Below, piece by piece: positions 38,101 to 50,036 of a stretch of 64,000 nt of DNA. Within the stretch, counting starts at the first letter, position 1, and each line of letters opens with the position of its first letter. The position numbers were made by a program, and so were the translations under genes. The DNA is from Delphinus delphis (lineage: Eukaryota > Chordata > Mammalia > Artiodactyla > Delphinidae): assembly GCF_949987515.2 (NCBI RefSeq), contig NC_082687.1, positions 123,423,838-123,487,837 of the forward strand. The letters run 5' to 3'. Under the pieces are notes generated by a model. It was not told the origin of the DNA and ran no database searches. It worked only from the letters and a program-made list of their open reading frames with translations.

Positions 38101-38990
38101 AGACTGATGAAAACAAGATGGTTAGATGTTGATATGTGACCATAAGAAAAGTTTTTGCTTCCTGCCCTACAGAGCATGAGCCTGCCATGAGGGTAGAAGG
38201 GTAAAGCAAAAGAAGAAACCCAAGAGAGGTTTATACGCATGAGGACAGGTAAGACAGTGCCTTTCTTCTTGAATGAGGGCTTAGTGAATCCAATGCCCAA
38301 TAGTTAAATAGAGTAAAAGTATTGCATGTGGCATCAATGAAACAAGCCTAAGATATAGGATACGAAATAGTACATTTTTTTTTTTTTAAGCTGCAAAGGT
38401 AAGTCACAGAGACCCAAAGGACTTTTTGAACTTTTGTTTGGGAAAATGAAATGGGAACAACAATGGAGAGAACAGATGAGGACACAGATTAATGTTCAGT
38501 AGTTTTCCATTTCTCCCAAGCATGCCAATATAATACATAAATCCCTAGAAATTATAGCAGCCCTAAAGAGAAGGAAATAAATCTTCAACTATTAAGATAA
38601 TGATTCTGTCTCTTTGAAAAAGAAATAGAGCAGGGGGGAAATTGAGCCATTGAAAAACAAAGTTATATTCATATATATGTGTATATTTATTATGTTGATT
38701 GTTTACATTTATGGATCCTTGGCACATTTTGAATGAACTTCCCATATTTGGATAATTTGGATAATTCACCCAAAGAAGAAGTAAAATGTATCTCTTGAAG
38801 TCTCCTACATGCACAGGCATGTGACCCAGGATTTATCAATCAGATGCCCCCTTAAGAGGCTTTAATTTGGAAATGAGCACTGTTAGAAAGTGGCAGCTGT
38901 GTGTAACAGATACTTTTTATAGGGTAAAGGCGGAAGCATACAGCTTTTGAATGGTAATACTGTTAAGTAGTTCTTATGTTCAATCCTAGT
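35140..38990. other. Repeat-poor island of about 3.85 kb
   Basis: I recognise no transposable element, pseudogene or gene in this stretch, which is unusual for the window. It holds short A/T runs (36135-36156, 38372-38389). Parts at about 35550-36110 are less AT-biased and have high sequence complexity, which would fit an old regulatory or otherwise retained segment, but nothing in the sequence proves this. Confidence 0.5.
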
Positions 38991-38992
38991 TT

Positions 38993-39225
38993 TATTAGTT
39001 TGCTAAAGCTTCCATAACAAAGACCACAAATTAAGTGGTTTAAAGAACAAAAATTATGGTCTCACAATTTTAGAGGCTAGCAGTCTGAGATCAAGGGGTT
39101 GAAAGTATTGGGTTTTCCTCAGAGCTGTGAGGGAGGCCATTCTATGTCCCTCTCCCAGGTTCTGGAGTTTGCTGGCAATCTTTGGCTTATAGACGCACTA
39201 TCCAGTCTCTGCCTCTGCCACAGAT
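38993..39225 (-). mobile_element. MLT1-like LTR fragment
   Basis: Antisense order 'gtttgctaaagcttccataac', 'aagtggtttaaagaac', 'ctcacaattttagaggctag', 'cagtctgagatcaagg', 'tttgctggcaatctttgg'. It is truncated and abuts an L1 5' end. Confidence 0.65.
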
Positions 39226-39748
39226 GTCTCGGTGTTAATAGGTGAGTTCCCTTGACCTATGGTCCATGTGCTTTCCAAGCTCGTGTTTTTGTGCTGGTTT
39301 TTGGTTTGAGTGAGTCTGCCTGTGAGCCCTTTAAGAGCTGGCTTTCCATTCCCTGCAGTTCTATGGTTTTCCCGGACATATTCCCTGTTGGTTTTCAAAG
39401 CCAGGTGTTTTGGAGGCTTGTTTCTCCTGTTCAGGATCTAAGGGTTGGGGTGCCTGATGTGGAGCTCGAATCCCTTGCTTTTCAGGGAGAAGTTTCATAC
39501 TTTTGTGATCCTTCCCAACTGTAGGTCACCACAGCTTGGGTGTGATTTTCTTCCTTGTTGAGACCGTATCTCTGCCTCTCATCCATCTCAATGCCGTTCT
39601 TTTACCCTGTGTTGGGGAGATTCTGGTCATTCAGTTTTCAGGACTCTTTCAGGGGGAATTATTCCATATGTAGATGTAGGTTTGTTATGCCCATGGGAGG
39701 AGGTGAGTTCAGGATCTCCCTATGCTGCCATCTCAAACCCCTTCTGTA
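39226..39748 (-). mobile_element. Orphan L1 5' UTR fragment
   Basis: Read on the minus strand, the sequence starts with a 'gagatggcagcatagg' block typical of the beginning of an old L1, then 'catctacatatgg', and later the 5' UTR blocks 'ggctttgaaaacca', 'ctcttaaagggctcacag', and 'cagactcactcaaacc'. Only the promoter/5' UTR part is present; ORF1, ORF2 and the 3' end are missing. The open frames on both strands here (39198-39398, 39252-39524, 39555-39755) are within it and are not genes. Confidence 0.7.
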
Positions 39749-39749
39749 T

Positions 39750-40390
39750 ATTTAAATGTGAAACTATACACTAACAAAATAAAGCAGAGAAACATGGTGG
39801 CCACAAAAAATTCTCAACATTTTTTGAACATGTGTGTTTAATAATAAATAAGCAAGTAAGGAAGGCAATTACAGCTAAAGGCAGTAAATAAAACATAAGG
39901 ATAAATCCTTTCTGAGCTGGATACCATACAAAAAGTCCAAAAGTGTTGTCTCCTTACTAAAATTGCACATGTGACAGGTATTGGTAGTCTGAAATAAAAC
40001 ATGCTTTTACTTTTATCTTTTTGAGGATTATATGAATTATCTGGGCTCTGCAAATGAACTGAGAATTTGAAACATCTTTAAGATTTGAAACATCCATCTC
40101 CTGAAAGTTCCGTGAGGGGGCACAAGCTTGGAAACAAGAAAAAAACACATTGTCTTGGTTGAGTATGGATAAAGTTAACACATTAGGAGGATGGAAGAAA
40201 TACATCCTCCATCACCAGATGCCACATGACTAGCACTAAAGCAGGACCTATATTTTGTTCTAAAATATGAAATCAACTAACCACTCTGTTGCAGAACATG
40301 TTTTAGACTTAGGTTAAAAACAAAGAACAACAAAAAACAAAAATAAAAAATTACCACTGTGTTAAAAATTGGCAGTTGAATACCTTAAGG
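39750..40390. other. Unassigned sequence
   Basis: No gene or repeat recognised. The overlapping minus-strand frames at 39838-40205 lack known domains. Confidence 0.5.
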
Positions 40391-40392
40391 TA

Positions 40393-40530
40393 GAGCAGAA
40401 CTTCTTAAATTCCAGCATATATCAGAAACACTGGAGCCCTTATTAAAAAAAAAAATAGATTGTTGGGCCAATACTCTGAGTTTCTAACTAATCCTGTGGC
40501 AGGGCCAAGGATTTTCCAAATCCTCTTTTT
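40393..40530 (+). mobile_element. MER5-like MITE (hAT-Charlie)
   Basis: The order 'agaacttcttaaattccagc', 'atcagaaacactggagccct', 'tagattgttgggccaatac', 'gagtttctaactaatcctg', 'gcagggccaaggattttcc' is that of MER5A/B. The right end is lost or replaced by a T/C-rich stretch. Confidence 0.8.
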
Positions 40531-40534
40531 TTTC

Positions 40535-41364
40535 TTTGTTCTATCAGTTCTCTGCCCCCTCTCATACCAGTCCTGGAGGCAGTAGATGGAATATGAGGGG
40601 GAGCTATTTGCCCCTCTTTTGTCCTCTGCTCACCAAATATCAATCTAATGGCAAAATTGACTCTATGAAAAATGTCAGTACCTGCTTTGTTAATTGTTAT
40701 TTTTATTACATCCTTTAACATTATCGCATGGTTGCAGCTGCCTTTTTTAAATTAATTTTGAGGTTGTAGAAAGATTTTATTTTTTTTAATGGCAGATGCT
40801 CTCTTTCTCAAACTGGGGGGAAAAAGTCTTGGCTTGTAGTGGAAGCATTTGGGCAAAGTTCTTTACAGCATTTAAAAAAAAAAAGATTACATTTACTTGG
40901 GAAAATAGCATCATGTGACAGGACCGTAGCAATCATAACACCTTGGGTGCCAGAAAACACTCACTCTGGGTGGCTTGGATGACTCCAAATTCTTAAGAGC
41001 ATTTTCTTTTTTTTTTTTTTTGGTGGTAGAAAGTCCCTGCAGTGCATTAATGTCTACGGAAAGCTAATAGCAACGCTGTCTCTAAAGCAACTGGTTTGTA
41101 GTTTATGAGTCTGCAAGGCAGAAGAATAACAGACACATATCACTGACAGTTAACAAAGCTATCTTTCATGATTTTCTTTTTTTTTTGCCCTTTTACCAAA
41201 AGTCTCATTTTGTAGAAAAACACTCTACAAATGATGACTTAAATTATTTGCAAAGAAGCATTTCTTCCTCAAATTATCTAAAGTCTTAAAAATGCCACAA
41301 TGTTATTTTAGCAATTCCTCAGGGCTTCCCCCCTTTTATATGTATATACAACATGAAAAATGAT
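40535..41364. other. Unassigned sequence
   Basis: No gene or repeat recognised. T runs at 41007-41023 and 41177-41188. The middle part (40915-41160) is of higher complexity than typical decayed repeat DNA. Confidence 0.5.
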
Positions 41365-41520
41365 GTTTAAAATGTTTTTCTCTTTTTGCATCTGATATGT
41401 GTGGCCTTATATCACAAGTAATTCTGTAATCTTGCTATTATTCTTTATGGAGAATAGGCACATTTGATTATATGCAATCTTTTGCAAGAATCCATATAGT
41501 AACATTAGTATCTAGCATAT
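41365..41520 (+). repeat. Copy A of an unidentified ~155-bp inverted pair
   Basis: This matches, in reverse complement, the segment 44695-44850. The best parts are ggccttatatcacaagtaat at 41403-41422 continuing to 'ctgtaatcttg', and the exact 21-bp match starting attctttatggagaat (41439-41459). Flanks match more loosely. I do not recognise the family. Confidence 0.8.
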
Positions 41521-41524
41521 ATGG

Positions 41525-44500
41525 TGAATCTGCCTCTGAAAAATAAGATGTTTAGTCATTTTTCTAGTTTATTTTCACTCAGAATTGTCATGTATGAAGA
41601 GAGGGGCTATCAGAGGTGGTCATAATTGTTGAGGCTCCAGAGTTTTACCAGAGTGAAATACCACAGCTTTACTAAGTTTTTTTTCTTCTTGATGGGTGTA
41701 TTTTATGCCTGGTACCACAGTTAGTCCCTAAAGGCTGTCTCTTTCCTCAGATGTCTTGGTTTAATGTGGACAAACATTCCAAAGTAATTTTTTTAAGAAG
41801 GGGAAAATTAAGACAAAATATGGAATCTAGAAACAGGTAAGTTTACATAGCGTCTCTTCTCTGAAGGTAGCTGGAATCTTAACCACAGATTGACTTGTCT
41901 GGCCAACTTTCAAGAACTTAAAGACTTTCCCTTAATTCCATCCGGTATTGTTTCCGAACAGTAAGGCCAACTTCAGGTTGGTACCCTGAATGGGTAGGTA
42001 AAGTCCCCAAGCAGTTTCACAGCACTCTTCTGCCCTATTCTCCTGTGTTGTGTCGTACTTCAGTTCACACCAGTCTTGATCTCTGCTTCATAAAGGAAAG
42101 ATACCATCCCCCATCTGTTCCAAAGTAACTCCTCTTTCTTCAGACTGACCTGCAATAACTTCCTAGAATTTATTGTTCTTGTTTGCTTACTCTGTCCTAG
42201 AGTGATTATTCTCAATTCCAAGTAATATTTCTCTACCCTCTTTTCCTTACCTAATTAAGCAGAAGACAATTCAGATGTCATCAGGAGCCTAAAATGTAAT
42301 GTGAATATGTGAAATGGTGCTGGGGATGGGGCATGATAATTGTTTTAGCTCAGTGGCTTTTTAAAAAAATTCACCACTTGGTGAACTCAAAGGCCACCAA
42401 AAAATAATGTTTTCTAATTATCAGCTTGACCTCGGTTACAGGCAGGAGGAGGAGGCAATGGGGATAAAGAGATGCAACACTTTAAAAAAGGATTTAGATA
42501 GAGAGGTAAATGCACAGGTATATATATATACATATATTATAGAGCACATGGAACAAATAGCTGTACATTTAATCAATATATATGTGTGTGTATACATATA
42601 TATACATCACCACCTTATAAATATATGGATATAGAATTTTTTCTAAATGAATACATATACTGTTTGCTTTTAGAATTCTAAAAGCAGGAGTATTTCAGAA
42701 ATAATATAGGTAAAGGTAGAAAAAAATGATGTTTGTTAAAAAATGTATCTTTTTATAGGCACTAAACTATTAGAGCAGTGTTCCTAATGGTATCTTATTT
42801 ATGTGACATCATGATTCTCTCAGAATTTTACAATAGACTCTACAGTATTGAAGTGTGTGCTGACCAAGTTTGAGGCAGAAAAATAGAAGCATAGGTCTGT
42901 ATATAAGTTTAGGTTATTCTGGGTCTGCCGATTAGCCAGAAATAGTTTCGCTTAGAACAATGTGTGGTTTACATCAATATTTTAAATTATCTTGATACAG
43001 TGTAGTTCTGTGTTAAAACATAATGTTCTAATAAATTTCTCAGAACACTTGTGGGTTGCTTTACAATCCTGACAATTGTATATAAGGTCATTTAGCATGG
43101 CACATTTTACATCCTGACAGAGGGGAGCCCTGAGTCCCATGACTGTAAGCATTAGTGCTAAACATTTCAGAGGAAGATATATGTTATCTACTTTAGTTGA
43201 CCAACCTAAGGTGAAAGCACTAGAATCAACCCAGCTTGGTTTGTATGCTTTAGTGAAATGCTTTCGATACCTTGGTCAGCTATGAATCTGCTCCTCCATA
43301 CAGAAATGCATGGTTTGTTATAACTCTTAGCCTGGAGAAGCAATGCCTGTGGCTTCTCAGAAAGATGATCTTTCTGACTTTAAATTTAGAATAGCTGAAC
43401 ATCTCTGACTGCTGTGCAGTATTGGGGAGGGAGGCTGCTAAAGATACAAAGACTGCAGCTGTGCTTATTTTGGAAGACGCACAGTGCAGAGTCAGTTGTT
43501 GTGCTTAGATTATAATGCATGGCTGAGATATCCAAGTGTACAAGGGATGATGGACCAGAATAGGCTAACAGAAAAGCAGATGGGCCTCTGTAAAGTGAAA
43601 TCACTGAAGAGAATATCAACTAAAATTAAACTTTGTACCTATGCTTAAACAAGAAGTGATATTTCTGGGATGGAAATCCTAATTGTGTCTTCCCAACTGA
43701 TTTGAAGGCAAACTATGTTCTCCTTATTTTCTCTTTAGCTTTTCCATTTATTTGTGGTAAACAAAATGGAAGAAAATAAGTGGAAAGCAGATAATGATTT
43801 TTGACTACATGTAAATAAAACTTCTTTGATCTTAGGGAAAAAATTGTTTCACACAAAATGATATTTTAAATGATGCCCATATTTTAAAATCTAGAGATTA
43901 AATGAACAATTATTTGTTCCATGGGCTATATCAGTGAAAGCCTTACACTTTGACATCATTATCACCCTGTGTTAAATTTAAATGAACAATCACATAGTTC
44001 TAGTACCTTGGTTCATGTTAATCATGAATTTTTATATTATTTTTAAAGGAAGTGTTCAAAAAATACAACATTTTTTTCAAAGAATAGTTTTTTTAGGCTG
44101 CTCCATTCCCTATCAGCAATCTATAATATTTACCACTAGGTCAATATCCTGGACTTATTATTCTCTTAAATAGATCCCTGTGAGGATATGAACAAATGGA
44201 GACAATTTATGTATTGTTCCTTAATATATCCTTTCTCTAATGCTTCAGTAAACCCTAAACGCTACAGAAAATATTGATATTATTTAAGAATAAATGGTTT
44301 ATTATGAAGTTCCCTCCCTCCGGTAAACAAAACGAAAAACAAAAAAAACAAGAACAAAACAAAAAGATTTCAGAAAGAAAGAAAATCTTGGGAAACTAAG
44401 AACATAATGTGGCTTCCAATTATATTTTAGGCAAGATAGGAAATATAAACCAAGAACTGTAGTTTTTAGACCTTTATAAAAGTATAAAATTTTTTCATAT

Positions 44501-44690
44501 TACTTAGTTTTGATGATCCAGACTGTTTTAGCCTAATGATTAATGATACATTGCTTAAGATGAAACTGCTTAGGGGGATAGTTTCCAGGAAAGTATCCAC
44601 TAACAGTTATTTTTTTCTGTGAAAGAAAACTGCAGTTGACCAAAAGCTAGAGTAGATAGTAATATTTAGAAAGAAAAAAAAAAAGAAAGA
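41525..44690. other. Unassigned sequence between the inverted copies
   Basis: No gene or clear repeat. A TA/TG-rich microsatellite-like tract lies at 42517-42610. Part of 43090-43620 is GC-richer with no known match. Confidence 0.5.
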
Positions 44691-44694
44691 GAGG

Positions 44695-44850
44695 GAGATA
44701 TATGTATTTAATGTCACTATACAGATAGATCCCTGAAAAAGATTGCAAGTAATCAAGCCTGCCTATTCTCCATAAAGAATACTGCCAAGATTACAGAATT
44801 ACTTGTGATTTAAGGCCTTGCACATTAGTTGCAAGAAGGGAAAAAATAGT
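44695..44850 (-). repeat. Copy B of an unidentified ~155-bp inverted pair
   Basis: Reverse complement of copy A at 41365-41520. It carries the same order of motifs: the 'aaggcc' end at 44813-44818, the acaagtaattctgtaatc block (complement of 44788-44806) and the exact attctttatggagaatagg block (complement of 44762-44782). Differences are substitutions and small indels. Confidence 0.8.
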
Positions 44851-44854
44851 CCCT

Positions 44855-46175
44855 TCTTGCACCGGGGAGGGAGGGCTATTTGTCTATCTTTTCTTTTACT
44901 TCAGAAAAGTAAAGCTCAAGATGACTTGTGCTTGAAAATTGTTTTAAGATAGATAGAAGAAAGATCCTATATTCTACATTTCAATAGAAGCTAAAATATG
45001 TTTTGTTGAACACTGCTCTCTTGATTTAAAACAAAACAAAAACTTTTAAAGGAAAATAGAAATTGTCTGTTTCTGGTTATTTTGCACTTAAACCATTAAA
45101 ATGTTGCTTTCTTAGTTTCCATTAATTTTGCAAAATCATTTTTAACAATTTCAATAATCACTTTAGCTGCATTTCTCTTACATGCAGGCCTGTTTTCCAA
45201 GTACAAATAAATTTGAACAACAGATTTGATTTCTGTTAGAAATTTCTCCAGATGTGAATTTTGAAATACGGCTCATATTATTATTCTGGTTTGCAGTAAA
45301 ACATGGATTAAGGCACAAAAAGAAGAAGAAAATGCTTGGTAAATAAATAAGTAGATAATTAAACTTTGTTTACCATTCCATCCACAGATTTTTATGTTTG
45401 CCAGAATATAACATTGGCTTGAGAGATGGGGTGTCAGTTAACTTGAAGCCAAACAATTCAATAGTTAGAAAAATAAGAACTGGATTTTGTTGAAAAACAA
45501 GTTACTTGCAGATTTCACTTCATTCACGTGGCCACCATTTTGTATTTGTGCATGTTCCAGCTTAGCATTAGTAATGATGCTAAGCTGAATGGCATTATTT
45601 TGCCCTATGCCTGGTCCCTTGAACAATGTTCAGCCACAGGTAATCAATATGACCAAATATGTTAGTCAAATAATTCAAATTCAAATAAATAAAATAGTTC
45701 AAATTCAAAAACACTTTTCATCATTTTATCGTGTCATTCTGACATCATATCATCAGAGAGACACATTGTATAAACCAACATTTTGTGTTATCACATTTGA
45801 AAATACAGATAATTTTAAAAGACATTTGTTGGCAAAATATAAATATATAAATATATATATAATCATTTTATTTATCTTTGTTTTTTTTCTCTTTCTATCA
45901 TATATTGGGTAAACAAATTAAATATCATTTGGGTATTGTTGCAACCAGACACACTTCTGTTCCTGCAATACAGGATTTCATATTATCGCATTGATATAAT
46001 TTCACCAGTCAGACCAGCAAGCAATTTAAAGACTTCTACCATTCTTTGAGAAGACAAGGGAGACTAGGCACTCACATAGTCACAGTGAGCATAAGATTTG
46101 GTAACTGTCTTCTGGGGAGTAATTTGCCAGTGTACATTAAATTTTAATTGTGCACAGAAAGCTGTTTTACAGAAA
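44855..46175. other. Unassigned sequence
   Basis: No gene or known repeat. A perfect hairpin lies at 45558-45587 (own entry). A frame at 45589-45912 begins next to the hairpin but is AT-rich and has no recognisable domain. Confidence 0.5.
45558..45587. repeat. Perfect 11-bp inverted repeat with 8-nt loop
   Basis: Arms cagcttagcat (45558-45568) and atgctaagctg (45577-45587) are exact complements, separated by tagtaatg. It is not part of any repeat I recognise. Confidence 0.95.
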
Positions 46176-46179
46176 TTAC

Positions 46180-46575
46180 ATCATAGTACAGATGTTCATG
46201 GAAGCATTACACCAGCAATGGACACCACTTACTTTCCCATCAATAAGGGAATAGTTAAACTATGAGAGATCCATTAAAGTGCATACAGAGCAGCCATGAA
46301 AAAGAGGAGATATATATTGAATGCTATGAAAAGATGCACATGGTACGTTCAATAAAATAAAGACTAATATAAGAAGTCTTAGAAGATTATTCTATTTCCT
46401 ATAAAGAATGATAGCTAAATATATTTATGTATATCCATAAAAAAAAAGATGTCTGGAAGAATAGCAGCAAACTTAGGTGGAGGGATGGAAAGTGGACTTT
46501 GAGAGGGTTTGACTCCTTGCCTTTTATGTTTATGTCTATATAACTTAGGAGTAAACTTAGTTTACTTTACAGATT
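46180..46575 (+). mobile_element. Old L1 3' end remnant
   Basis: Ordered degenerate blocks: 'gatgttcatggaagcattac', 'gagagatccattaaagtgc', 'gagcagccatgaaaaagagg', 'atgtctggaagaatagcagc', 'ttgcct'. These correspond to the end of ORF2 and the 3' UTR of an old L1 (L1MC/ME). Confidence 0.55.
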
Positions 46576-46579
46576 TTTC

Positions 46580-47123
46580 TGCTCTTTTCTGCTAAAATCC
46601 AATCCTGAAAACAGCACTTATTCCCCTTGGTCAGCATTTTTCTTTTTTTCCTGAAAACTACTCTTCATCCAAAATAAATATTTCTACTGTACCACAAAAC
46701 AAATTATTCAGCTTTAAAATTGCACAGCTTTTGCCATATAGTAAATTCCACTAAGCCATGGCAAATCTCCATCTCCAATTCAGAAAACGTTTATGTTTGA
46801 CCAGGGGGAATGATGATAAATTGTTTATGTTACTCTTTGTCTTCTGGGGAAATGTTTTCATTAAGTCTGAATGCTATCTAATGATTAAGACAGGAACGTT
46901 TGAGAAAAGCTACTACTTATTCAATCACTAAATACAGATCACATTAAGATAGAGCAAGGAGGGGGGAGGGAAATGGCCATGCTATCTGCTTTTGGAGTCG
47001 CCTTGCTACCCAATCTCCTGCTGTTCAAGGTAGGAGTAAAACATCTTTCTCACTAACGAGTGACTTTCTTTGTCTTGGAGGAGAATATTATACTCTACTG
47101 TTGAATGTTTTCTTAGCGTTATG

Positions 47124-47125
<2 letters not shown>
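46580..47125. other. Unassigned sequence
   Basis: No gene or repeat recognised. Confidence 0.5.

Positions 47126-47127
<2 letters not shown>

Positions 47128-47171
<44 letters not shown>
47128..47171. repeat. (TG)22 microsatellite
   Basis: A perfect TG run of 44 bp, likely polymorphic. It creates the Cys/Val run of a chance frame at 47070-47261. Confidence 0.98.
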
Positions 47172-47174
<3 letters not shown>

Positions 47175-48140
47175 TCACAGAAAACTACAAGGTTTCAATG
47201 GGTGTCTGAGAAATACGTGCTTTTTGCCATCTCTAATGTTGCCCCATCTCAAATTAATTAAATTAATGGCTGCATATAAATCTGTTAGCTCCATTACTTT
47301 TATGGCTTCATCATTTTAAGTATTTTAACAATTTAAAATATTAAATTATAAAATAGAAACGTAATTCCATATTCTGCGTTTTGAGTTAATGTTACTCATT
47401 TTCTGTGTTTCTACATAAATATGGTTGAATGATATTAAATGAGAAAATCTGGTATTGTATATTTAATCAAAATCAACCCTTCAACATTTGGTATACTTCA
47501 GTTTGGGCTATTTTTTATGATGTCATGATGAATATACTTATATATCTGGATTTCCCCTATTTTAATGAGTCGCTTTGGAGATATTCCTGTAAATAAAATT
47601 AATTTATTGAACAATACGACTTAAGATGCATGGCAAACTGCCTTCAAATTTAGCATTGTATATTTAGCAAAATATTCATAATATGGTCAACTAGGCTCTA
47701 TTAAATTCCATAATAATTTAGAATATTTATATAAATAGGAAAACAAATGTTCATATTGAGTAATGAGTCTTAATTAGTTTGAATTTATTTTATCATTAAA
47801 TAAGCCATATGTATTTTTTTCATAATAGCTTTGAGGTCCTGTCTACCTGGCTAATGAAAAATTCAGTTTAGTTTTATTTTGAAGACATTTTCCTTCCCTA
47901 GCTTTCCATAGTTGTATACAATGCAGTAATTTGTAGTAAATATCACTGGTCTTTAGTTCGTTATGGTCTCCACTGCCAATGTCCATTATCTAAGCCAAGT
48001 TGATCCACTCAAATTTGTTAAATTTAGCGACCTATACGTCTACCTAAGCTTTTAAGGCCATTACATTCAGGGTTATACCTCTCTAATATATGTATACCGT
48101 CCCCAGCAGAGCCCAGCCATCTTCAGCAATACTGAATTTT
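47175..48140. other. Unassigned AT-rich sequence
   Basis: No gene or repeat recognised. Confidence 0.5.
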
Positions 48141-48144
48141 GTTA

Positions 48145-48545
48145 CATTACTGTATCAGAGATCCTCAAGACCACCTTCAAATTCAATGATTCACTGGAAG
48201 GACTCACAGGACCCAGAAAACCATTATACTTACAGTTGCAACTTATTATAGAAAAAGGATACAGTTTGAAATCAGCGAAGGTAAAGGCACATAGGGCAGG
48301 TAAGGCACTATACTTCCATGTGCTCTCTTCTGGTAGAATCTTAAAGATAGTGCTTAACCTGCCAGCAATGATGTGTGACATGTACAAAGTACTACCAACC
48401 AGGGAAGCTCACCTGAGTCTTGGTGTGCAGAGTTTTTACTGGAAGTTGGTCGCTGATCCATGGTTGAACACCTGCATGGCTGACGTTAGTCACTTAGTTT
48501 CCAGCCCCTACAGAGACCTAACTGATACCTTGTAGCCCAAGGCTT
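48145..48545. mobile_element. Probable old LTR (ERV, family uncertain)
   Basis: The order 'gatcctcaagaccacc', 'ggaaggactcacaggaccc', 'aaggcacatagggcagg', 'ccagggaagctcacctgag', 'gtttttactggaagttgg', 'tccagcccc' recurs as a dispersed LTR-like repeat. The class (MLT2- or ERVL-like) and orientation are not certain. The open frames at 48142-48387 and 48236-48535 are within it. Confidence 0.45.
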
Positions 48546-48549
48546 CAAG

Positions 48550-49985
48550 AAAACAAAAAATACTCTTATCCAGTACAGCTGCGCCCAACCCCTTGAAAGG
48601 CCCTGAAATTTAAAAAGCCAGAGCTTTTCTTTGAAAAATGTAATCCTCTTTACTCTCTATAATGCAGGGAATTTCAGGCCTTCAAAAACAAATAATTACA
48701 ATGACTTCCTTGTCCTCTGTTAGGGGATCAAAGAAAAAATATTCCTCTCATTCTTCCCAGATACACATAGAAGAAAAAAAAAAAAAAAGACTTCTTTAAT
48801 CAGCTGTTTTTCCACAGATGTAATATATTCCCAGAGACATCAGGGTTATTGCAAGATACTAAGTTATGAAGTTGATTTGTTACAAAGCAATAGTGATCAG
48901 AACAGTTAGATTCACACATATAATTAATAAATTAAATGTGAATCATTTTATGACTGTACTGTTTTCACATTTACATATATTCTGCTACATAAACTAAAAT
49001 ATAGGCAGTTTAGAAAATTTTAGAAATAATAAACAGCATTGAAACTATATGTACTTAATGCAGATACAATTATGAATTTTCTACTGATCAATTCTTTGGG
49101 GCTTCTTTTTTTTGTTTCTGTTTTTAAATTAAATATGTCATAAAGAAGTCATTATTAAGTTTTAAAACAAAGTATATGCAAATATATGGGCACATATGTT
49201 CATATGTTAAACCCCATGTTCCTCAACCACAGAGTTACCATTTATTTGTTTGTTTGTTTTGTTCTTTCACAGAGTTACCTTTGAAAAGCCATGATTTGGG
49301 TTTTTTGTGGGGTTTTTTGCATATTCTTTATGAGGTGACCTATGCATATACAAGCATCTACCTCTATATTTTTTAAGCAAATTTTAGTAAACTGCACACT
49401 ATGATATATTTTTTCCTAAAATATAGATATTGGAAATTATACAGCTATTTTTCTGTCATGGTTTGTATTTTTATTTTATGTATGTCATTTTAACCTTATG
49501 TTTTTAATGTTCTGTAGTTAACTGTGTTTTCTTTAATGAAATCTAGAATTTTTGATCATACTCTCAAAGATCTTTCTAACTCTACTATAGAAATATCACA
49601 AATAAGAGAAATATTAACATTTTTACATTTGGATTTTTCCCTTCTTATTTATTCCCACTTTTTAAAGAATCATTTCCAAAATATTTCCCAGAGGTCTACT
49701 AAATTATCACAATCATTTATTTTAAAATATAGAATTTCTACTACTTTAAATTAAATTTTTATTTTATTTTAAATTATCATATATGCTTATACCAATTTAT
49801 GAAAGTTATAGCTAATCTATACTGATATAGCTATGTAGGTACCGTCACAACAACTGTTTTAATTATTACATTTTGTCATATATTTTAATATCTGGTAGAG
49901 CTACTTCATGACTTTATTTTGATTTTTAGAATTTTCTAGGTGAAACTGGGTTGTTTATTTTTCCAAATAAAATAGAACATAAGAA
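48550..49985. other. Unassigned AT-rich sequence
   Basis: No gene recognised. A run of A at 48773-48789; a (TTTG)n run at about 49241-49258. Confidence 0.5.
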
Positions 49986-49994
49986 ACATAACTT

Positions 49995-50036
49995 ACTAAA
50001 CTTTTATTTTTATTTATTTATTTATTTATTTATTTT
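49995..50036. repeat. (TTTA)n microsatellite
   Basis: About ten TTTA units. It may be the expanded poly-A tail of the candidate retrocopy that follows in reverse orientation. Confidence 0.93.

Noticed and set aside
47070..47261. Cys/Val-repeat peptide
   Set aside because: Produced by a TG microsatellite.
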